Positions 32,754-45,259 of a DNA stretch of 64,000 nucleotides are shown in pieces. The notes beneath the pieces were generated by a model that ran no database searches, had not been told where the DNA came from, and saw only the letters and a program-made list of their open reading frames with translations. This stretch comes from Ailurus styani (taxonomy: Eukaryota > Chordata > Mammalia > Carnivora > Ailuridae): contig LNAC01000340.1 of the NCBI GenBank assembly GCA_002007465.1, positions 143,232 through 207,231 on the forward strand, read 5' to 3'. The first letter of the stretch is position 1, and each line of letters opens with the position of its first letter. The position numbers were made by a program, and so were the translations under genes.

Positions 32754-33831
32754 TCACTCAACAGTAACAAATGGAAATTCTCGCTTGTGTGGAGGTGGCT
32801 ATGCTTGTTTTCAAAATCCAGCATTAAAAAAATAAACGTGCTGCCCTAGGACTCATAAGGTCATAATCCTCCATGTTTTGAAACCAAAATGGAAGCAAAG
32901 GGGGGGTGGTGAATTGCCTTTTTTTTTTTTTTTTGCAATTATTTTTGCTTAAGTTGGAGTATTTTCATTTTTCTGTCCTAAGGAGCAGCAGACCTAAGAG
33001 TGTTTGCTAAGAAAAGTGGCTGATTTCAACTTACGGGTCTTAGGAACTTTCTGGATTCTGTGACATCAGTCCAACTACCTAATTCATAAACACTGTTTCC
33101 TTGACATTTTCTCCTTCAAAATATAACAAGTGTCATCTTTGCTTTATATAAGCTGCTAGTCAGTGTCAAGGGAAATTGGATGCCTCTGAGCGTGCCTCCA
33201 CCACTGACGTCTGGTTTGACATTATCATTTGCAAGCAAAAGGCAAGTGGATGAGGAATGGCTTTTAGGAATTCTCTATTTGCCTGTGACTCCTGCTTATT
33301 TTGAAGTTCCACAACCAACAGAAGGAAGTGATGGATTTTTTAGTAAATCGTGTTGTAAAAGTGGCTATTTGGGAAAACATGCAAATTAGAGCCTTATCTC
33401 ATACCATATGCCAAAATAATTTCTACTTTGACTAGAGATATAGAGAAAAAAATTAAAACCATAAAAGACATCTAATTGGAACTGTTTCTAGGTGAAAAAG
33501 TAATGGAAGAAATCATAAACAAAAATCATTACAGTGTTGAGGACATAAAATTATAAACAGTATAAACAAAACTGAAAGGTAGAGAATAAATCGAGACATA
33601 TCTGTCATTATATGTCTAATATGTAAAGAACTCTTCTAAATAAAGAAGACAGTAAAGCTTCAATGAAATACTCGTATAAGGTAAGTAAAAGATTAATAGG
33701 GAAACGCATATACTGTTGGAGGGTGTGTATAGGGAAACAAAGTCTCTGGGAAAGTAATTTGAGACTGAGAACCTCTAGAAAGGTTGATGTGTTTGAGCCA
33801 CTATTTCCACTTTTAAGAATTTCCCTAATGA

Positions 33832-33918
33832 TGAGCACAGCAGAGCATACAGGATTGTAGAATCATTATTTTGTACATCTGAAAATATTGTGTCAACTAT
33901 ACTTCAATTAAAAAAACC
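33832..33918 (+). repeat. 87-bp L1 3'-end insertion with target-site duplication
   Basis: TTCCCTAATGA occurs identically at 33821-33831 and 33919-33929. The insert ends CTTCAATTAAAAAAACC, like an L1 3' end (TTGTACATCTGAAAATATTG). Confidence 0.75.
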
Positions 33919-34165
33919 TTCCCTAATGAAACAATCAGGAATTTGAACAAAGACTTGTGTGTTTAACTCAACATTATTGACGAAAGTAATTAGAAACAAC
34001 CTAAATATCTAACAACGGAAGATGGTTAACTGAATAAATAATATGACCATTTAATGTAGCCATTAAAAGTAATTAAAAAATATTTAATGATACTGGAAAG
34101 TACTTTTAATACAAATTATTGGAAAAGGCAAGATGTTATAAATCCCTGTATAAAAAAAATGTAAG

Positions 34166-34194
34166 AGTGTGTGTGTGTGTGTCTGTCTGTCTGT
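34166..34194 (+). repeat. GT/CTGT microsatellite
   Basis: A GT run followed by CTGT units, 29 bases, inside the old LINE tail. Confidence 0.95.
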
Positions 34195-34804
34195 TAGGAC
34201 TCCTTGCAGCTCAGGAAAATTCTTAGCTGCTACTCCTTCCCTGGAACTCGCTGCGCGAGCTGTCCACATGAGAAACAGTTCCATCTGTCCCTTGTGACTT
34301 TCCATCTGGGGCTCACATTGAAAACTGCTGTTTGTTTTCTCTGACCTGACATCTTCACCCACATAGCGTCTCTTGATTGGTAGACACGTGAGCCTCTCAC
34401 TGTCCCTCGGTTTCATGGGCTTGGGGGACAGCTGCCTATCTCTGAGGTGCCTTCTAGGGTTCCCCAGAATGACTTCTGTGTATCTCTAACATACCCTCAA
34501 AGTTTGGTAAAAATACTCCTGGAGTTGTTTTGTGATGCAGTAACAGACAGGCAGAGAACTAATTTTAACCACGCTGAAAAAAGGACTTGAAGGACACATA
34601 CTAAATATAAATGACGGCTATCTGGGTGAGGGCATTATTTCCTTTCTGGAATAGGCTTATTTTTCTCTATTTTCCATTTCAGCTGCAACGATCATGTGCA
34701 ACTTTCATAAGGATGAACAAGGGTATTTTTATATTTTAAAAACTAAAACTAAATAAATAAATAAGTAAAATAAAATAACTCACCCTAAGTCACCAGTAGG
34801 GGGA

Positions 34805-34825
34805 GTGTGTGTGTGTGCGTGTGTG
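34805..34825 (+). repeat. GT microsatellite near a splice donor
   Basis: GTGTGTGTGTGTGCGTGTGTG reads as a CA tract about 91-111 bases into the intron after the exon ending at 34918. Confidence 0.95.
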
Positions 34826-34899
34826 CCCAGAGCCTGCTGCAGCCATCTTGGGACATGGGGCAGTGCACCTGGAGGAGTGCGGTGGGGGGTGTCCGCTCA

Positions 34900-35154
<255 letters not shown>

Positions 35155-35309
35155 CTAGAAAGCACCAAGGATCGTTTGCATTTTCCATGTCAACAGCCTG
35201 TTCCTAGGGTCCAATTAAAATATGGATGTCTTGATCCTTGGTCCTTTGTGACTGCTGCTCACCTACCTGTCTTCCTCTGTGCTTCCCTACCATGCTGATC
35301 TAAGTAGGG

Positions 35310-35530
35310 TGGAGCTAATATTTACTGAATGTTTACTATGGGTGAGGCACTCAGCTAAACTCTTGACGTGAGTTAGTTTGTTCAATCCCCACACAACCCC
35401 AAGAGTCAAGGACTATCATTATCCCTCTTTTAACCACGGAGATAAGTACGCAGATAAAGGACTTGCCCAGGGCCACACAGCCAGCAACCTGTAGGAGACA
35501 CTGTCCCAGACCCCTTTCTATCCCCTTCCC
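35310..35530 (-). repeat. MIR, antisense, near full length
   Basis: TAATATTTACTGAATGTTTA, AGTTTGTTCAATCCCCACAC and GGACTTGCCCAGGGCCACAC follow the reversed consensus over about 200 bases. Confidence 0.75.
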
Positions 35531-35913
35531 TTGCTAATTCAGAGGGTGGATACCGAGGAAAGGAGCCAGGTGTTCAGAATTCCTGGTTCCATTGCTGCTT
35601 CTAACTAAGCCCCCTCGTGGCATAAGGAAAGGTTAAGTCTGTGAGGGAACGACGATTTTTTTTTCCTTTGGAGGAAATGAAAGGGGCTACTGTTCCAGAA
35701 AGTTTATGGCAGTAAGGCTAGGACCTGGGGGAGAGCCCTTGAGGAGTGAGCCACAAAGGGAGCCTCAGGAAGTAGGTGGGATGGGTGTGTGCTTGATCTT
35801 TGTCTGGTTCTGATGTATCGTTCATCTCTGCTTGGGCAGAAGGCTGCCCTGAACTAGGAACCCAGGACGGGAGACAGAGGGTTCTGCACGAGGCAGTAAG
35901 AGTTTGCTTCTAG

Positions 35914-35927
35914 CCACCAGGGGGCGC
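35914..35927 (+). promoter_or_regulatory. Perfect CTCF core motif
   Basis: CCACCAGGGGGCGC matches the canonical CTCF core at every position. It lies 831 bases upstream of the first ABTB3 exon seen. Occupancy cannot be known from sequence. Confidence 0.7.
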
Positions 35928-37164
35928 TGATGCAGTGAAGATAGAAACCGGAGCAAGGGGACTGAAAGCTTGGTGTTGATGTGGGGTCTAATCTGCACGC
36001 ACACCTCAGGAGGGGGTGTCCGGTTAGGCGCCCAAGGGCCTATTTGTATGAGCACGGGGAGGGACCAAGAAAGGCCCACAGTTGACCAGGACCCGGAACT
36101 CCAGGATTAAGACCTTCTCATGGCAGGCAGGGGGGCCAAGACCATGCAACACTGTTGGAAGACTCACCAGGGAAGCTCGAGGGCTCCGCAGGTGGCAGGG
36201 GAGAAAGGCGGGTGGGGGGAGGACCGAGGGACCCTGGGCCTCAGCATCCAAGATGTGATGGGGTTTGTGCCATAAGGCATGATGCAAGATGCACAGGGCT
36301 TTGGACTTGGGACTCTCACTGCGAGGGTTGCCAGATTTAGCAAATAAAAGTACTTTAGTAATTACTTCGTGGAGCAAACTTACACTAGAACGCTATTCGA
36401 TGTTTAATTCCGAAACCGAAATTTAAACTTTTTTTTTTTTTAAACTTGGGAGCAGGCAGAGCCACCTGCCCTGATTTGAAAAGAACACGAGGAGAGACCA
36501 CGGATCCCAGCATCTCCAAGGGAAGAGAGGAAACTCCCCGTGCGGCGATGGGCTGCATCTAAGTTCCTTAAATAAAAGGTCCAGGGCAAATGGACAAGAC
36601 AGAGCAAAGAGGGTGAGAGCAACAGGGCCAGGTTCTGGGGCATAAACAGAGGCTTCTGGAGAGGGAAAGGTGGGGGAATGCATGGGTTGTGTTGCTGGGT
36701 CTGGAGTCTTGAGTGGGTTGGCAGGTAGGGAAAACTTTTCTTCTAACAGACCATTACTTAATCCGGGAAGAGGTTGATTTGTGAAATCAAGGGCTTCCTT
36801 CTTGAGAGCAAAGATGCTACGAATCGTCGTTGTCCGTGAATTTGCAGTTTCCTCTCCCCTGTCTGTGTCTAAGTCCCTTCTGCTATCCTCCATGCTTGAC
36901 GGACTCTCTCAAATAAGCATTTTTTTTCCTTCCTGGAGTCAAGTTGAATTCCACGTGACTGGAGAAATGTTACTGGTGTGGGTACCACAATAAGGGGCTA
37001 GGAAGAGGGAGACACAGACCCCGCCCCTGTCCCCCGAGAGCCCAGACTCATGAGCCAGTAACTCCAAGAACATCAGCACAAGTGTTTACCAGCTACAGAG
37101 GCCCTTGATTTTAATTACAAAGAGACAAATGGCAAGGAAATTCCCGTAGCTAAGATGGTGATGA

Positions 37165-37345
37165 TAATAATTGTTATTATAGGAAGCTAACATTCATTGA
37201 GTTATTATTGAAATCTAAGCTCCTTCCTTGTATGAAGTCATACAGTCATAGGGACAAGCTCCCAACAGAGGGGCTCTCAGGAGCCCCATTCTAGAGCTGA
37301 GGAACCTGCCCACGTCACAGAGCTGGTAAGCATGAGCCCATGCAC
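37165..37345 (-). repeat. MIR-like relic, antisense
   Basis: GCTAACATTCATTGAGTTAT, CCCATTCTAGAGCTGAGGAA and CGTCACAGAGCTGGTAAGCA follow the reversed consensus. Confidence 0.6.
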
Positions 37346-37416
37346 TGCCTTCTTGAGCGCATCTCCTGGGGGGTCTCCCGGACTCTCAAATGTAGCGTGT
37401 CTGAAATGCAACTTTT

Positions 37417-37626
37417 ACTTTTTTTTTTTTAAAGATTTATTTATTTATTTATTTGACAGAGAGAGAGAGAGCTCAAATCACAAGTAGGCAGAGAGGCAGG
37501 CAGAGAGAGAAGGAAGCAGGCTCCCCGCCAAGCAGGGAGCCCGATGCGGGCCTCGATCCCAGGACCCTGAGATCATGACCTGAGTCGAAGGCAGAGGCTT
37601 TAACCCACTGAGCCACCCAGGCGCCC
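37417..37626 (-). repeat. CAN SINE with target-site duplication
   Basis: Reverse-oriented full copy ending CTGAGCCACCCAGGCGCCC. The duplication TGAAATGCAACTTTT is identical at 37402-37416 and 37627-37641. Confidence 0.97.
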
Positions 37627-37659
37627 TGAAATGCAACTTTTTCTTAACATGCACACCCC

Positions 37660-38575
37660 CCACCCTCCAAACCTGTCCCCCAGTCATCCCGTCCCTCTGT
37701 GAATGGCACCCCTGTCCACCCAAGTGCTCAGACCAGAACCTTCTCCCGTGCCCATGGCCACTGCATCAGCTGGTTAATTTTGCTTCCCCAATCCCAAATC
37801 CATCCACTGCTCTCCAGAGCCACGGGTTCCAAGCACTGGTCTCTTGTCTAGATGAGTGTAGTGGCCTCCTCACTGGTCTGTCCGCTTCCATTCTGCTCTC
37901 CATTCAAACCAGCCTCTCTCTCTCTTTCTTTAAGATTTATCTCAGAGAGAGAGTGAGAGAGCATGCATGCTCATGAGTGGGGGGGGGGGAGTGGCAGAGG
38001 GAGAGGGAGACAAGCAGACTCCCTGCTGAGCAGGGAGCCCAGTGCAGGGCTCAATCCCAGGACGCTGAGACCACGACCTGAGCTGAAATCAAGGGTCGGA
38101 GATTCAACCAATGGAGCCACCCAGGTGCTCAACGCAGTCTCTCAGGCAAGAGTGAGCCTAAAATAAATAAGCCTGAGTGGTGCCTCTGTGTAAAATCTAC
38201 CCATGCCTTCCCCGTACTGAGACTAGAATCCTGATTGGGGGGCCTGGCCTGCAGGCTCTGCAGGGGCGGGGCCCTTATTCTAGCTCTTCCCTCCTCGCTC
38301 TCTTTGGGGCTGGCTCCTTCTCACCCCTCCAATATGAACTTGAATGTCATGTCCAAAGGAGGCCTTCTCTAAAGGAGGGTAGCCCCCACTTCCTGCCTTT
38401 CCACGCCCCATCTCTGGCCAATTTCATCCTCCCCTTTCCTAGCACTTTTCACAACCTGTGACTACTCCATTCTATTCTTCTGTCTGTCTGTCTGTCTTAG
38501 AGTTTGTTTGCTCTCAAACTCTTAGGGGCAGGACCTCATCTGTCCTCTGGTGCCTCCTATGTGCCTGAAGCATTC
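37660..38575 (+). repeat. L2 LINE region split by a SINE
   Basis: CCAGAGCCACGGGTTCCAAG and GTGGCCTCCTCACTGGTCTG lie before the SINE. AAAGGAGGCCTTCTCTAAAG, AGCACTTTTCACAACCTGTG and GGCAGGACCTCATCTGTCCT lie after it. The order fits one L2 element. Confidence 0.6.
37926..38130 (-). repeat. CAN SINE inserted in L2
   Basis: Reverse-oriented copy with a run of ten or more G at 37980 and head complement ATGGAGCCACCCAGGTGCTC. The flanking duplication is blurred (CCTCTCTC and AGTCTCTC). Confidence 0.9.
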
Positions 38576-38614
38576 CGTTTTAACTGATAGTGAAGCTTTG
38601 CACCACCTGCCATT

Positions 38615-38865
38615 TATTCTTTTTTTATTAACATATAATGTATTATTTGTTTCAGGGGGACAGGTCTGTGATTCATCAGTCTTACACAATTCACAGCACT
38701 CACCACAGCACACACCCTCCCCAGTGTCCATCACTCCGCCACCCCATCCCTCACACCCCCCTCCCCTCCAGCAGCCCTCAGTTTGTTTCCCCGAGATTAA
38801 GAGTCTCCTATGGTTTGTCTCCCTCTCTGGCCTGATCCTGTTCCACGTTTCCCTCCCTCCCCTAG
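38615..38865 (-). repeat. Carnivore L1 3' end, 5'-truncated, antisense
   Basis: TTTTTATTAACATATAATGT, GTCTGTGATTCATCAGTCTT and TCACAGCACTCACCACAGCA are the reversed 3' tail of the carnivore L1 family. Only about 250 bases were inserted. Confidence 0.8.
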
Positions 38866-39599
38866 AGCGGGTCCCAGGAAACACCTGTTTTTCAAGAATC
38901 CCTCAGTCCTACCAAGTGAGTCATGGTTGTGGTTGCTGAATGTTACCAGCTAAAGCAGGTAAGAAACATTTTCCATAAAGGCTTGTGAAAACATGGCTTT
39001 CTGTTCAACCTGGTTTGTTAGAAAATTTAACTCTGTGACATTTAAATTCCTTCTGTACTCCTGTAAACACAGCTCAGAGCTCCATGTACTCGATCTGGAA
39101 GGCCCCGGAAGGATCTGCCACTGAAGACCAGTAGGTCCCCCTGGGGCCTGGGGGAATACGCCTGCCCGTCTTCCAAAGTGTGGGACTAATTTAGGCAGAA
39201 ATCTATGAAGCTGGTCCCCTGGGGCTTCACCAGAAGGGGATCAACTCTGCGGTTTTCCCCTCCAGTGGCTTTGAACGATGCCATAAAAAATCGGATCAAC
39301 TTAAGTAGGAGGTCAGCTGCAGAAGTAGTCAATTTCTCTGGCCCCAAGAGATTGGCTCCATCTTTTCCACCCCTGCAGGAATGTGACTTCAGAAAGATGT
39401 TCTCCAGGAAGCCTGCAGGCTGCAGCACAGCAAGCGATCCCGTTGCCTTTGCTCCCTTGGGAAGGAGGCAGCACGGAGGAGAGGTGCTGGTGCGTTCTGC
39501 TGATCTCCTGATGAACTCCCAGTGACACATGCAAGCAGCTGAGGCCTCAGACACATTTTATTCATAGACTCATTTTTAAAGCTAGCATACATGGGAGTT

Positions 39600-39790
39600 C
39601 TAAGCATGAACTCCGGCTCCTAGTTCTGCTACTCAGCAGCTGTGTGATCTTGGGGCAAGTTCCTTAACCTCTCTGTTGTTCAGCTTTCTCATCTGTAAAA
39701 TGAGTTCAGTAGGAACACCTTCCTCCTAGGATTCTGGGTGTGGGTTCAATGACACAATCCACGTACAGTGCTTAGCAGAGTACAGAGCTT
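39600..39790 (+). repeat. MIR, near full length
   Basis: TCAGCAGCTGTGTGATCTTG, CCTTAACCTCTCTGTTGTTC and TCATCTGTAAAATGAGTTCA match consensus well. Confidence 0.85.
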
Positions 39791-40329
39791 AGCGCGCAGC
39801 TCTCATGAAATGTTCACGATCTTGTATCCTAATCGTTATGGTAAATCACAAAGCAAGGTGTCGACTGGAGAGAACACACTGTATTTGGAAGGACCAAATA
39901 CAGAGACTTGGAGACTGAAGAACATTGTAGTAATAGTGCTTCTTGAGGTTTCAAATTAGACACCGTAGCTACGAAATTCCACCAGAATAAAGGCAGTTCT
40001 TTTCCCCCAGAAAGGCTGCCAGGCCTCAGCATGGTTTTGCAAGCACGCTGTAAGTGATGAGAGGTTGGGAAGGGAGGGGAGTTGCGGGGTCACGCTTGAA
40101 GAAAGCACAGTTTCTGGAACAATTCAACAAGCAGGAAATGGCAGAGCAGAGCTACTCAGGATGCCGGGGGCCTGCCCAGCCAGGTTCTCAGACCCTCTTT
40201 TCTCCCCTAACCCAGGACCAGTCCTGACTCCATGGATGCTGGAAGGTGCCAGGCAGTTCCCAGGCTCCCTGAACCCAGACTCCAGAAGCCCCTGTCCAAG
40301 AGTGTGGCTTGGATGCCTGCCAGCCCCTG

Positions 40330-40435
40330 GGTTTGCCACTAACTGCTTATGCTGTGCACCTACCCTTGCACAGATAACTCGATCTCATTCCATTTTCTCA
40401 TGTGTAAAATGGAGACACTAACATTTTTACACATC
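40330..40435 (+). repeat. MIR fragment
   Basis: TTTGCCACTAACTGCTTATG and TTTTCTCATGTGTAAAATGG are the MIR core with a diverged middle. Confidence 0.5.
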
Positions 40436-40439
40436 TTAC

Positions 40440-40690
40440 CAGTTTAGCAAATATGAGTTCTTACCATGTACCAAGCATAGTATAACTTTTGGCAAATGTT
40501 AACATGTTTAATTCTCACAATAACCCCATAAGGAAGGCTTTATTGTTATCAACTTTACAGATAAGCTAAAATGGGGCACAGACAGGTTAATTAACTTGTT
40601 CACTGTCACACAGCTAATAAGTAGGAGTCAGGATTTAAACCCAGGCAGTCTGGCTCCGGAGTCTGTCCCAGTAACCACTCTGTAGAGTCC
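40440..40690 (-). repeat. MIR, antisense, long copy
   Basis: TTTAATTCTCACAATAACCC, TTAACTTGTTCACTGTCACA and AAACCCAGGCAGTCTGGCTC give nearly the full reverse complement. It lies back to back with the sense copy at 40330. Confidence 0.85.
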
Positions 40691-40799
40691 AGTTCTTAGC
40701 AAGGTGCTGGCAATCCCTGGGCTTCCGTGCATGACTCTGGGATCTGAACCTCAAAGGCCCAAACAGTCCCCACAACCATGACCTTCCCTCCCCAATAGT

Positions 40800-41000
40800 A
40801 AAGAAGCCACCCATTACTGCATGCTCTCTGCGTGCCAGGCCCCATACTGAGTGCTCAGTTCCTACCGCTTCAACCCACCTCTCCTGGAAGGCACTGTTAT
40901 CATTATTCCCATTCTCTGGACAAGGAAACTGAGGTGCAGATCTGAGCGTTCAACAGCAAAGCCTGTCTCCCATGGAGCGGGCAGAACCTAGTGCTCAAGA
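40800..41000 (-). repeat. MIR-like relic, antisense
   Basis: GGCACTGTTATCATTATTCC and GGACAAGGAAACTGAGGTGC are the reversed core. Confidence 0.65.
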
Positions 41001-41029
41001 CCTAAGTCCACACCCCTCTGTGCTTCATA

Positions 41030-41175
41030 CCTGCTACCTTGCGCAGGGAAACAGACCCCTCTAAGCCTCTCTTTTCTGATCTGCAAAGCAGGGATGATAA
41101 CAATAGGACTTACGCCTCTCTCTGTGATGAGGATTAAGAAATAATACTTTTGAGCCACTTAGCACAGTGTGTGAT
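41030..41175 (+). repeat. MIR fragment
   Basis: CCTCTAAGCCTCTCTTTTCT, CAAAGCAGGGATGATAACAA and TTGAGCCACTTAGCACAGTG are the sense 3' half. Confidence 0.6.
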
Positions 41176-41874
41176 GATAACTGTACACAGAATGCATACT
41201 TCTTTGTATTTGTATATGCACACTATTTTGTGATTGCAGGTCCTCTCTCCAGGGACTTCGCCAGGCATCTGGAAGTCCCCCACTCCCCATCCTCCCACTG
41301 CGCACTTCTCCAGTCCCAAGGCAGGTCCCTCCTTGCCCCCACAGCCCTTTGCAGCTGCCGTGGAGCTCAGCCCTCGCCGGGGCCTTGTTTGCAAGCGCTC
41401 TCTGCTCTCCTGCCCGCGGCTTCTCACTTCCCCTTCTGTGTTGTTGCTCTTGCCCATCTTGGTCTTACCAGCAGGCCAGCAGCCTGGGACTGAGCAACCT
41501 CCCAGGCCCATCTCCGAGGCAGAAGCCGGGGATCAGCCTGCAGAGTGGGGATGGGGGCTGTGGGAGGGTCGGAGCTGCTCTGCCCTGCTTTCATGGAAGA
41601 TGCCGGTGCCCGCCATCGTGGGGCACAGACAGAGGTGTTTACCCGCAGTGGGGATGACTCTGGGCGGGGGGCGGGATGCAGCCCTCCTCTGCTGCCTGGG
41701 CCCCAGGACCTGTGCTTTGGTTTATAGTACGGTCCCCAAGTCATATTAGTTGCCTTGGATCAGAGTAAAGATATTAACAGTAGTTAGAGAAAGAGTAAGG
41801 ATTTAGTTTTCCTGACACAAGATAGTCAATCCTAACAGTGACATTTATAGGTAGCTTTCCCGGCGCTAGACATT

Positions 41875-42060
41875 TCCCATGTAAGAGCTTACCTCATCCT
41901 CCAAATAATCCCACTCTTGTCTTTATTTTACAGGTGAAGAAGCTGAGGCATGGTGCTTCTGTCACTTGCCCAGGGTCACACAGCTTGTAGGTGGTAGAGC
42001 TGTCATTCAGCCCCGCCGGGCTGACACCCGAGTCCATGTTCACGTCCTGCTTCAACCCTC
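41875..42060 (-). repeat. MIR, antisense
   Basis: TTATTTTACAGGTGAAGAAG and CACTTGCCCAGGGTCACACA, then GAGTCCATGTTCACG, are the reversed core and 5' part. Confidence 0.75.
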
Positions 42061-42554
42061 CCAGGAACCCCCGAAAGGCAGGCTCCCATATCCCCACCTT
42101 ACAGATGAGGAAGCAGCGACGGAGCGAAATTAACTACCCTGGCTTCAAGTCACTTGGCTCCTTCTACCTCCAATCCCACTCTGACTGGGGGAAATGCCAC
42201 AATTCATTCATTCCCACGTATTGTCCGCTGAGCGCCAGCAGCAGGCAGGTCACAGTCAGGTGCTGGGTCCAGCAGTGAGCCGGCGGGACCGGGCTGCACA
42301 GGGAAGGACATGGAGCGGCCTGTGGGTGCAGTTGTGACCACGTAATGGAAAACGGAAGTGTCCGGGAGAAAAATGAGAAGCATAACCCTAACTCCAAGTC
42401 CCAACTGAGGCTCCAACAGCCGGCCTTCCATGTTCCTCAGTGGGAGACCAGAGAGATGTATGACATCGAGGAGACAACGATGCTGATTTCATTTATCTGG
42501 ACGCCCGGGAGCTTGCTGAAGGGTGGCAGAGAGAACTACTGATGATGTGTATTC

Positions 42555-42720
42555 CAACATAGCCTAGTTCCTGGCTGCATAACCCTGGGCAAGTTTCCCC
42601 ATTCTCTCTGGGCTTCTGCCTCCTCATCTCTAACATGGGGAGAACAGGACATGTGTGTTCAGGTTTTGGGAGGAATAAGGCAGACCATGCACACGAGCCT
42701 GTCCTGGTTACTCTAGAGAC
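42555..42720 (+). repeat. MIR fragment
   Basis: AACCCTGGGCAAGTTTCCCC and TCCTCATCTCTAACATGGGG are the core in sense orientation. Confidence 0.6.
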
Positions 42721-43084
42721 CTGCTGGAATATGGACACATGCCTGGGGAACGTGGGAAGTGTGATGCTGACAGAGACTATGAATTTCTAGAAGGGACATC
42801 GGTCAGCCATCTGAAATGCAACAGAAACGTCACGGAAAGTCACCTCTTCCGGAACAAGGGTAATGTGTTGGCTATGAGACAACACCTAAGCCAGGGATGC
42901 AAAACAGGGTTAATCTCAGGCACAAACTGATTTGTTTGTACAGCTGGCTGGAGTGTGGTGTGAAGGAGGATTCTGAGGCCAGGTCTTGGCTTAGCCAGGC
43001 AAGAGGAATACCAGGGCCTTTTAAAGAAACAGTTCTGAAAGCGACTGGTAAGGCGGGAATAGGGTGAGGGTAAAGGCTCAGATG

Positions 43085-43200
43085 AATGAGGTTTTAAGTC
43101 ATGGCTGTAACCCCCATCATCTGTGTGATCTTGGATAAATCATATTTCCTCCAAAAGCCTCAGTTTTTCTCATCCATAAAATGGGGCTGTGGGGCTAGTC
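43085..43200 (+). repeat. MIR fragment
   Basis: ATCTGTGTGATCTTGGATAA and CATCCATAAAATGGGGCTGT are the core in sense orientation. Confidence 0.6.
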
Positions 43201-43894
43201 ATGCTCTTGGGTGCCTCCAAGCATGGACATTCTCTGAGTTGATCCTGTGCTCGTGAACCATTCCTGACTTGGCATCAGCTTCTCCCCTTCCTCCACCCCA
43301 ACCCTTGAGCATCTCTGTTTTTGCTCTCATGTCACACAAACACTTGTTTATGGCCAAGAGGATCATCTGGGAAAGAGATGTGCGGCAAGGAGTGCTGTCT
43401 TCCAGCATCCCTTCTCTACCCCTCCCCTTGGAGCGGTACAGAATCTTCTGCTCTGAGTTTTGGCATGGCACGTGGCTGTCCAGTTACAAACTCTATTTTC
43501 CCTTGTGGCTGGTGACAGCCATTTGGCTAAAGTGCACACCAACAGACGTGAGCAGAAGGGATGCAGGAACCTTCCGTGTCCTGTTGGTGAGCTGCAGCCA
43601 GCTCGGACTGGCTGGGAAAGCCTGCTGTGCGCATCTTCCCCACTCTGGGCTGGTGACATTTCCTTGCCAGCCCGGAATCAGCCATCGTGGATGCATTTAC
43701 ACCACGGAAGCTGGCAGACACCACAAGCCATGGCTCCCGCTGTCCTGTTGTTGAACATTCACAGCACACCACCGTCTATGTCATCTGCTTGAAAGGAACG
43801 TTCTAGCCCTGGGATAATAGCCCCATCTCTCCCTCCCCAGCTGATAAGCAGACCTGCCAACGTCCGAGCGCTGACCACACAGGTGACCCCAATG

Positions 43895-44085
43895 TGCTAA
43901 GGCAGCATTGGCCAACTCTTTCTTAGTGAGTGAGGTCGCTATTTTCGGCTTTAGGCTAGAGGGTCTCTGTTGGGGCTTGAGGACAGCCATAGACAAATGG
44001 GTGTGACTGGGCTCCCATAAAATTTTACTTAAATAAAAAAAAACAGGTTGACTCAACGGCCATAGTCTGCTGACACCTGCTCTCA
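43895..44085 (+). repeat. hAT-like non-autonomous DNA transposon
   Basis: GGCCAACTCTTTCTTAGTGA, AGCCATAGACAAATGGGTGT and a TAAAATTTTACTTAAATAAA block match a common mammalian hAT element whose exact name I am unsure of. A better copy lies at 47995. Confidence 0.6.
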
Positions 44086-44260
44086 AGGAATCGCAGAGCA
44101 ACGAGACGGAAGGTTTGGGGTCTTTGAGGGATCTCGTGGAGCAGAGCTGCCCCAGCAGCCTACCCTGGCTGATCTATTATATGATGGAGAAATAAACATC
44201 TACTATAGTTCAGTCCCTGTACTTTGAGTTGCTTTTGTCATCTAACTAATACAGAAGCTC
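44085..44260 (+). repeat. Possible MaLR LTR 3' end
   Basis: GTCATCTAACTAATACAGAA ends a segment resembling the 3' end of MaLR LTRs (TTTGGTACTTTGTTA-like region degraded). Weak. Confidence 0.35.
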
Positions 44261-45259
44261 AGAAAGTACCTGCCCACTAGGCTACCCTTCTAATGCATCA
44301 GAATGGAGACACACCTTTTTCCTCGAGTTGAAAGGGTCAGATTTGGCTGCTTCCTCCCATTTCCTAATTTCTGTGTCTCTAGATAAGAATACGAGAGTCT
44401 GCAGGACCAAGGCAGGGAATATACTCCTAGAGGGTGTGTAGGAGAGTAGGGTCCTGGGTTTTGTTTATAAGGGTCTCATGATCCACAGGATAAAAGCAAG
44501 ACAGTGTGGTCTGAGCGTGTCTGTGGCTGCACTGGCCAGGCGGCCGGGGGCTGGGGGGTGTCCTGAGGGGTGCATCAGGCCTGCAGGTGCTCCCTGCTAT
44601 GCCCAGCTCTAGCTTCCCAGTTTACTGGATGAGGTCAGCCTGGGGAGGCAGAGGGAACAAGGCCAAGAATTTGCTGGTTGACACTTTGATCACAGAGCAG
44701 CTCAGTGGTTGTCAAAGAGCCAAGGAAGCAAGCCACGTTCTGTTCTTGCTGTGAGGTACAGGAGGTCTGACTGGTGGAGAACTTCAGGGGGCAGGGAGAC
44801 GTGCAGGGTGTGGGTGTTGGGAGGCAAACTCTAGGCCAGGGCAGTCCTGAGACCTATGCTGCTGGCTGGCACACGATTTGAAAACAGGCTGCAAATAACT
44901 TTCATGTGGGGCACACATGTGCCCAGTCCTCTCTGCTGTATTCTCTCATGCTGGGTCCACTCTTGTGTTCCTTGCCTGGCCCTGGGCTTCTGAGTTTTGA
45001 CCCTGGACTAGCGAAGGGTGAATGTGGTTAAGTTCTAGAATCTCAGAGAGATATTAAGGAACTAATATGTTAAGAATTCTTCATCAATTCATTCTGATCA
45101 CCTAGTAGGTGTTAGGCAGTGTGCAAGGCACACTAAGTGCTTCCATACTCAAAATATTTTATTGGTTCCCAAATAATTATGATGATGATAATAATAGCAA
45201 ACACATAAAGCATTTCTTTTTTTCATAAAGCATTTCTGGTATGTCAGGAACTATTTTAA

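Larger units (their letters stand above)
33380..34760 (+). repeat. Old L1-like LINE, fragmented
   Basis: AAATTAAAACCATAAAAGAC, ATTAGAAACAACCTAAATAT, ATGGTTAACTGAATAAATAA and a tail block near 34640-34740 are in L1 3' order. A non-L1 segment at 34200-34545 interrupts it. Confidence 0.6.
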
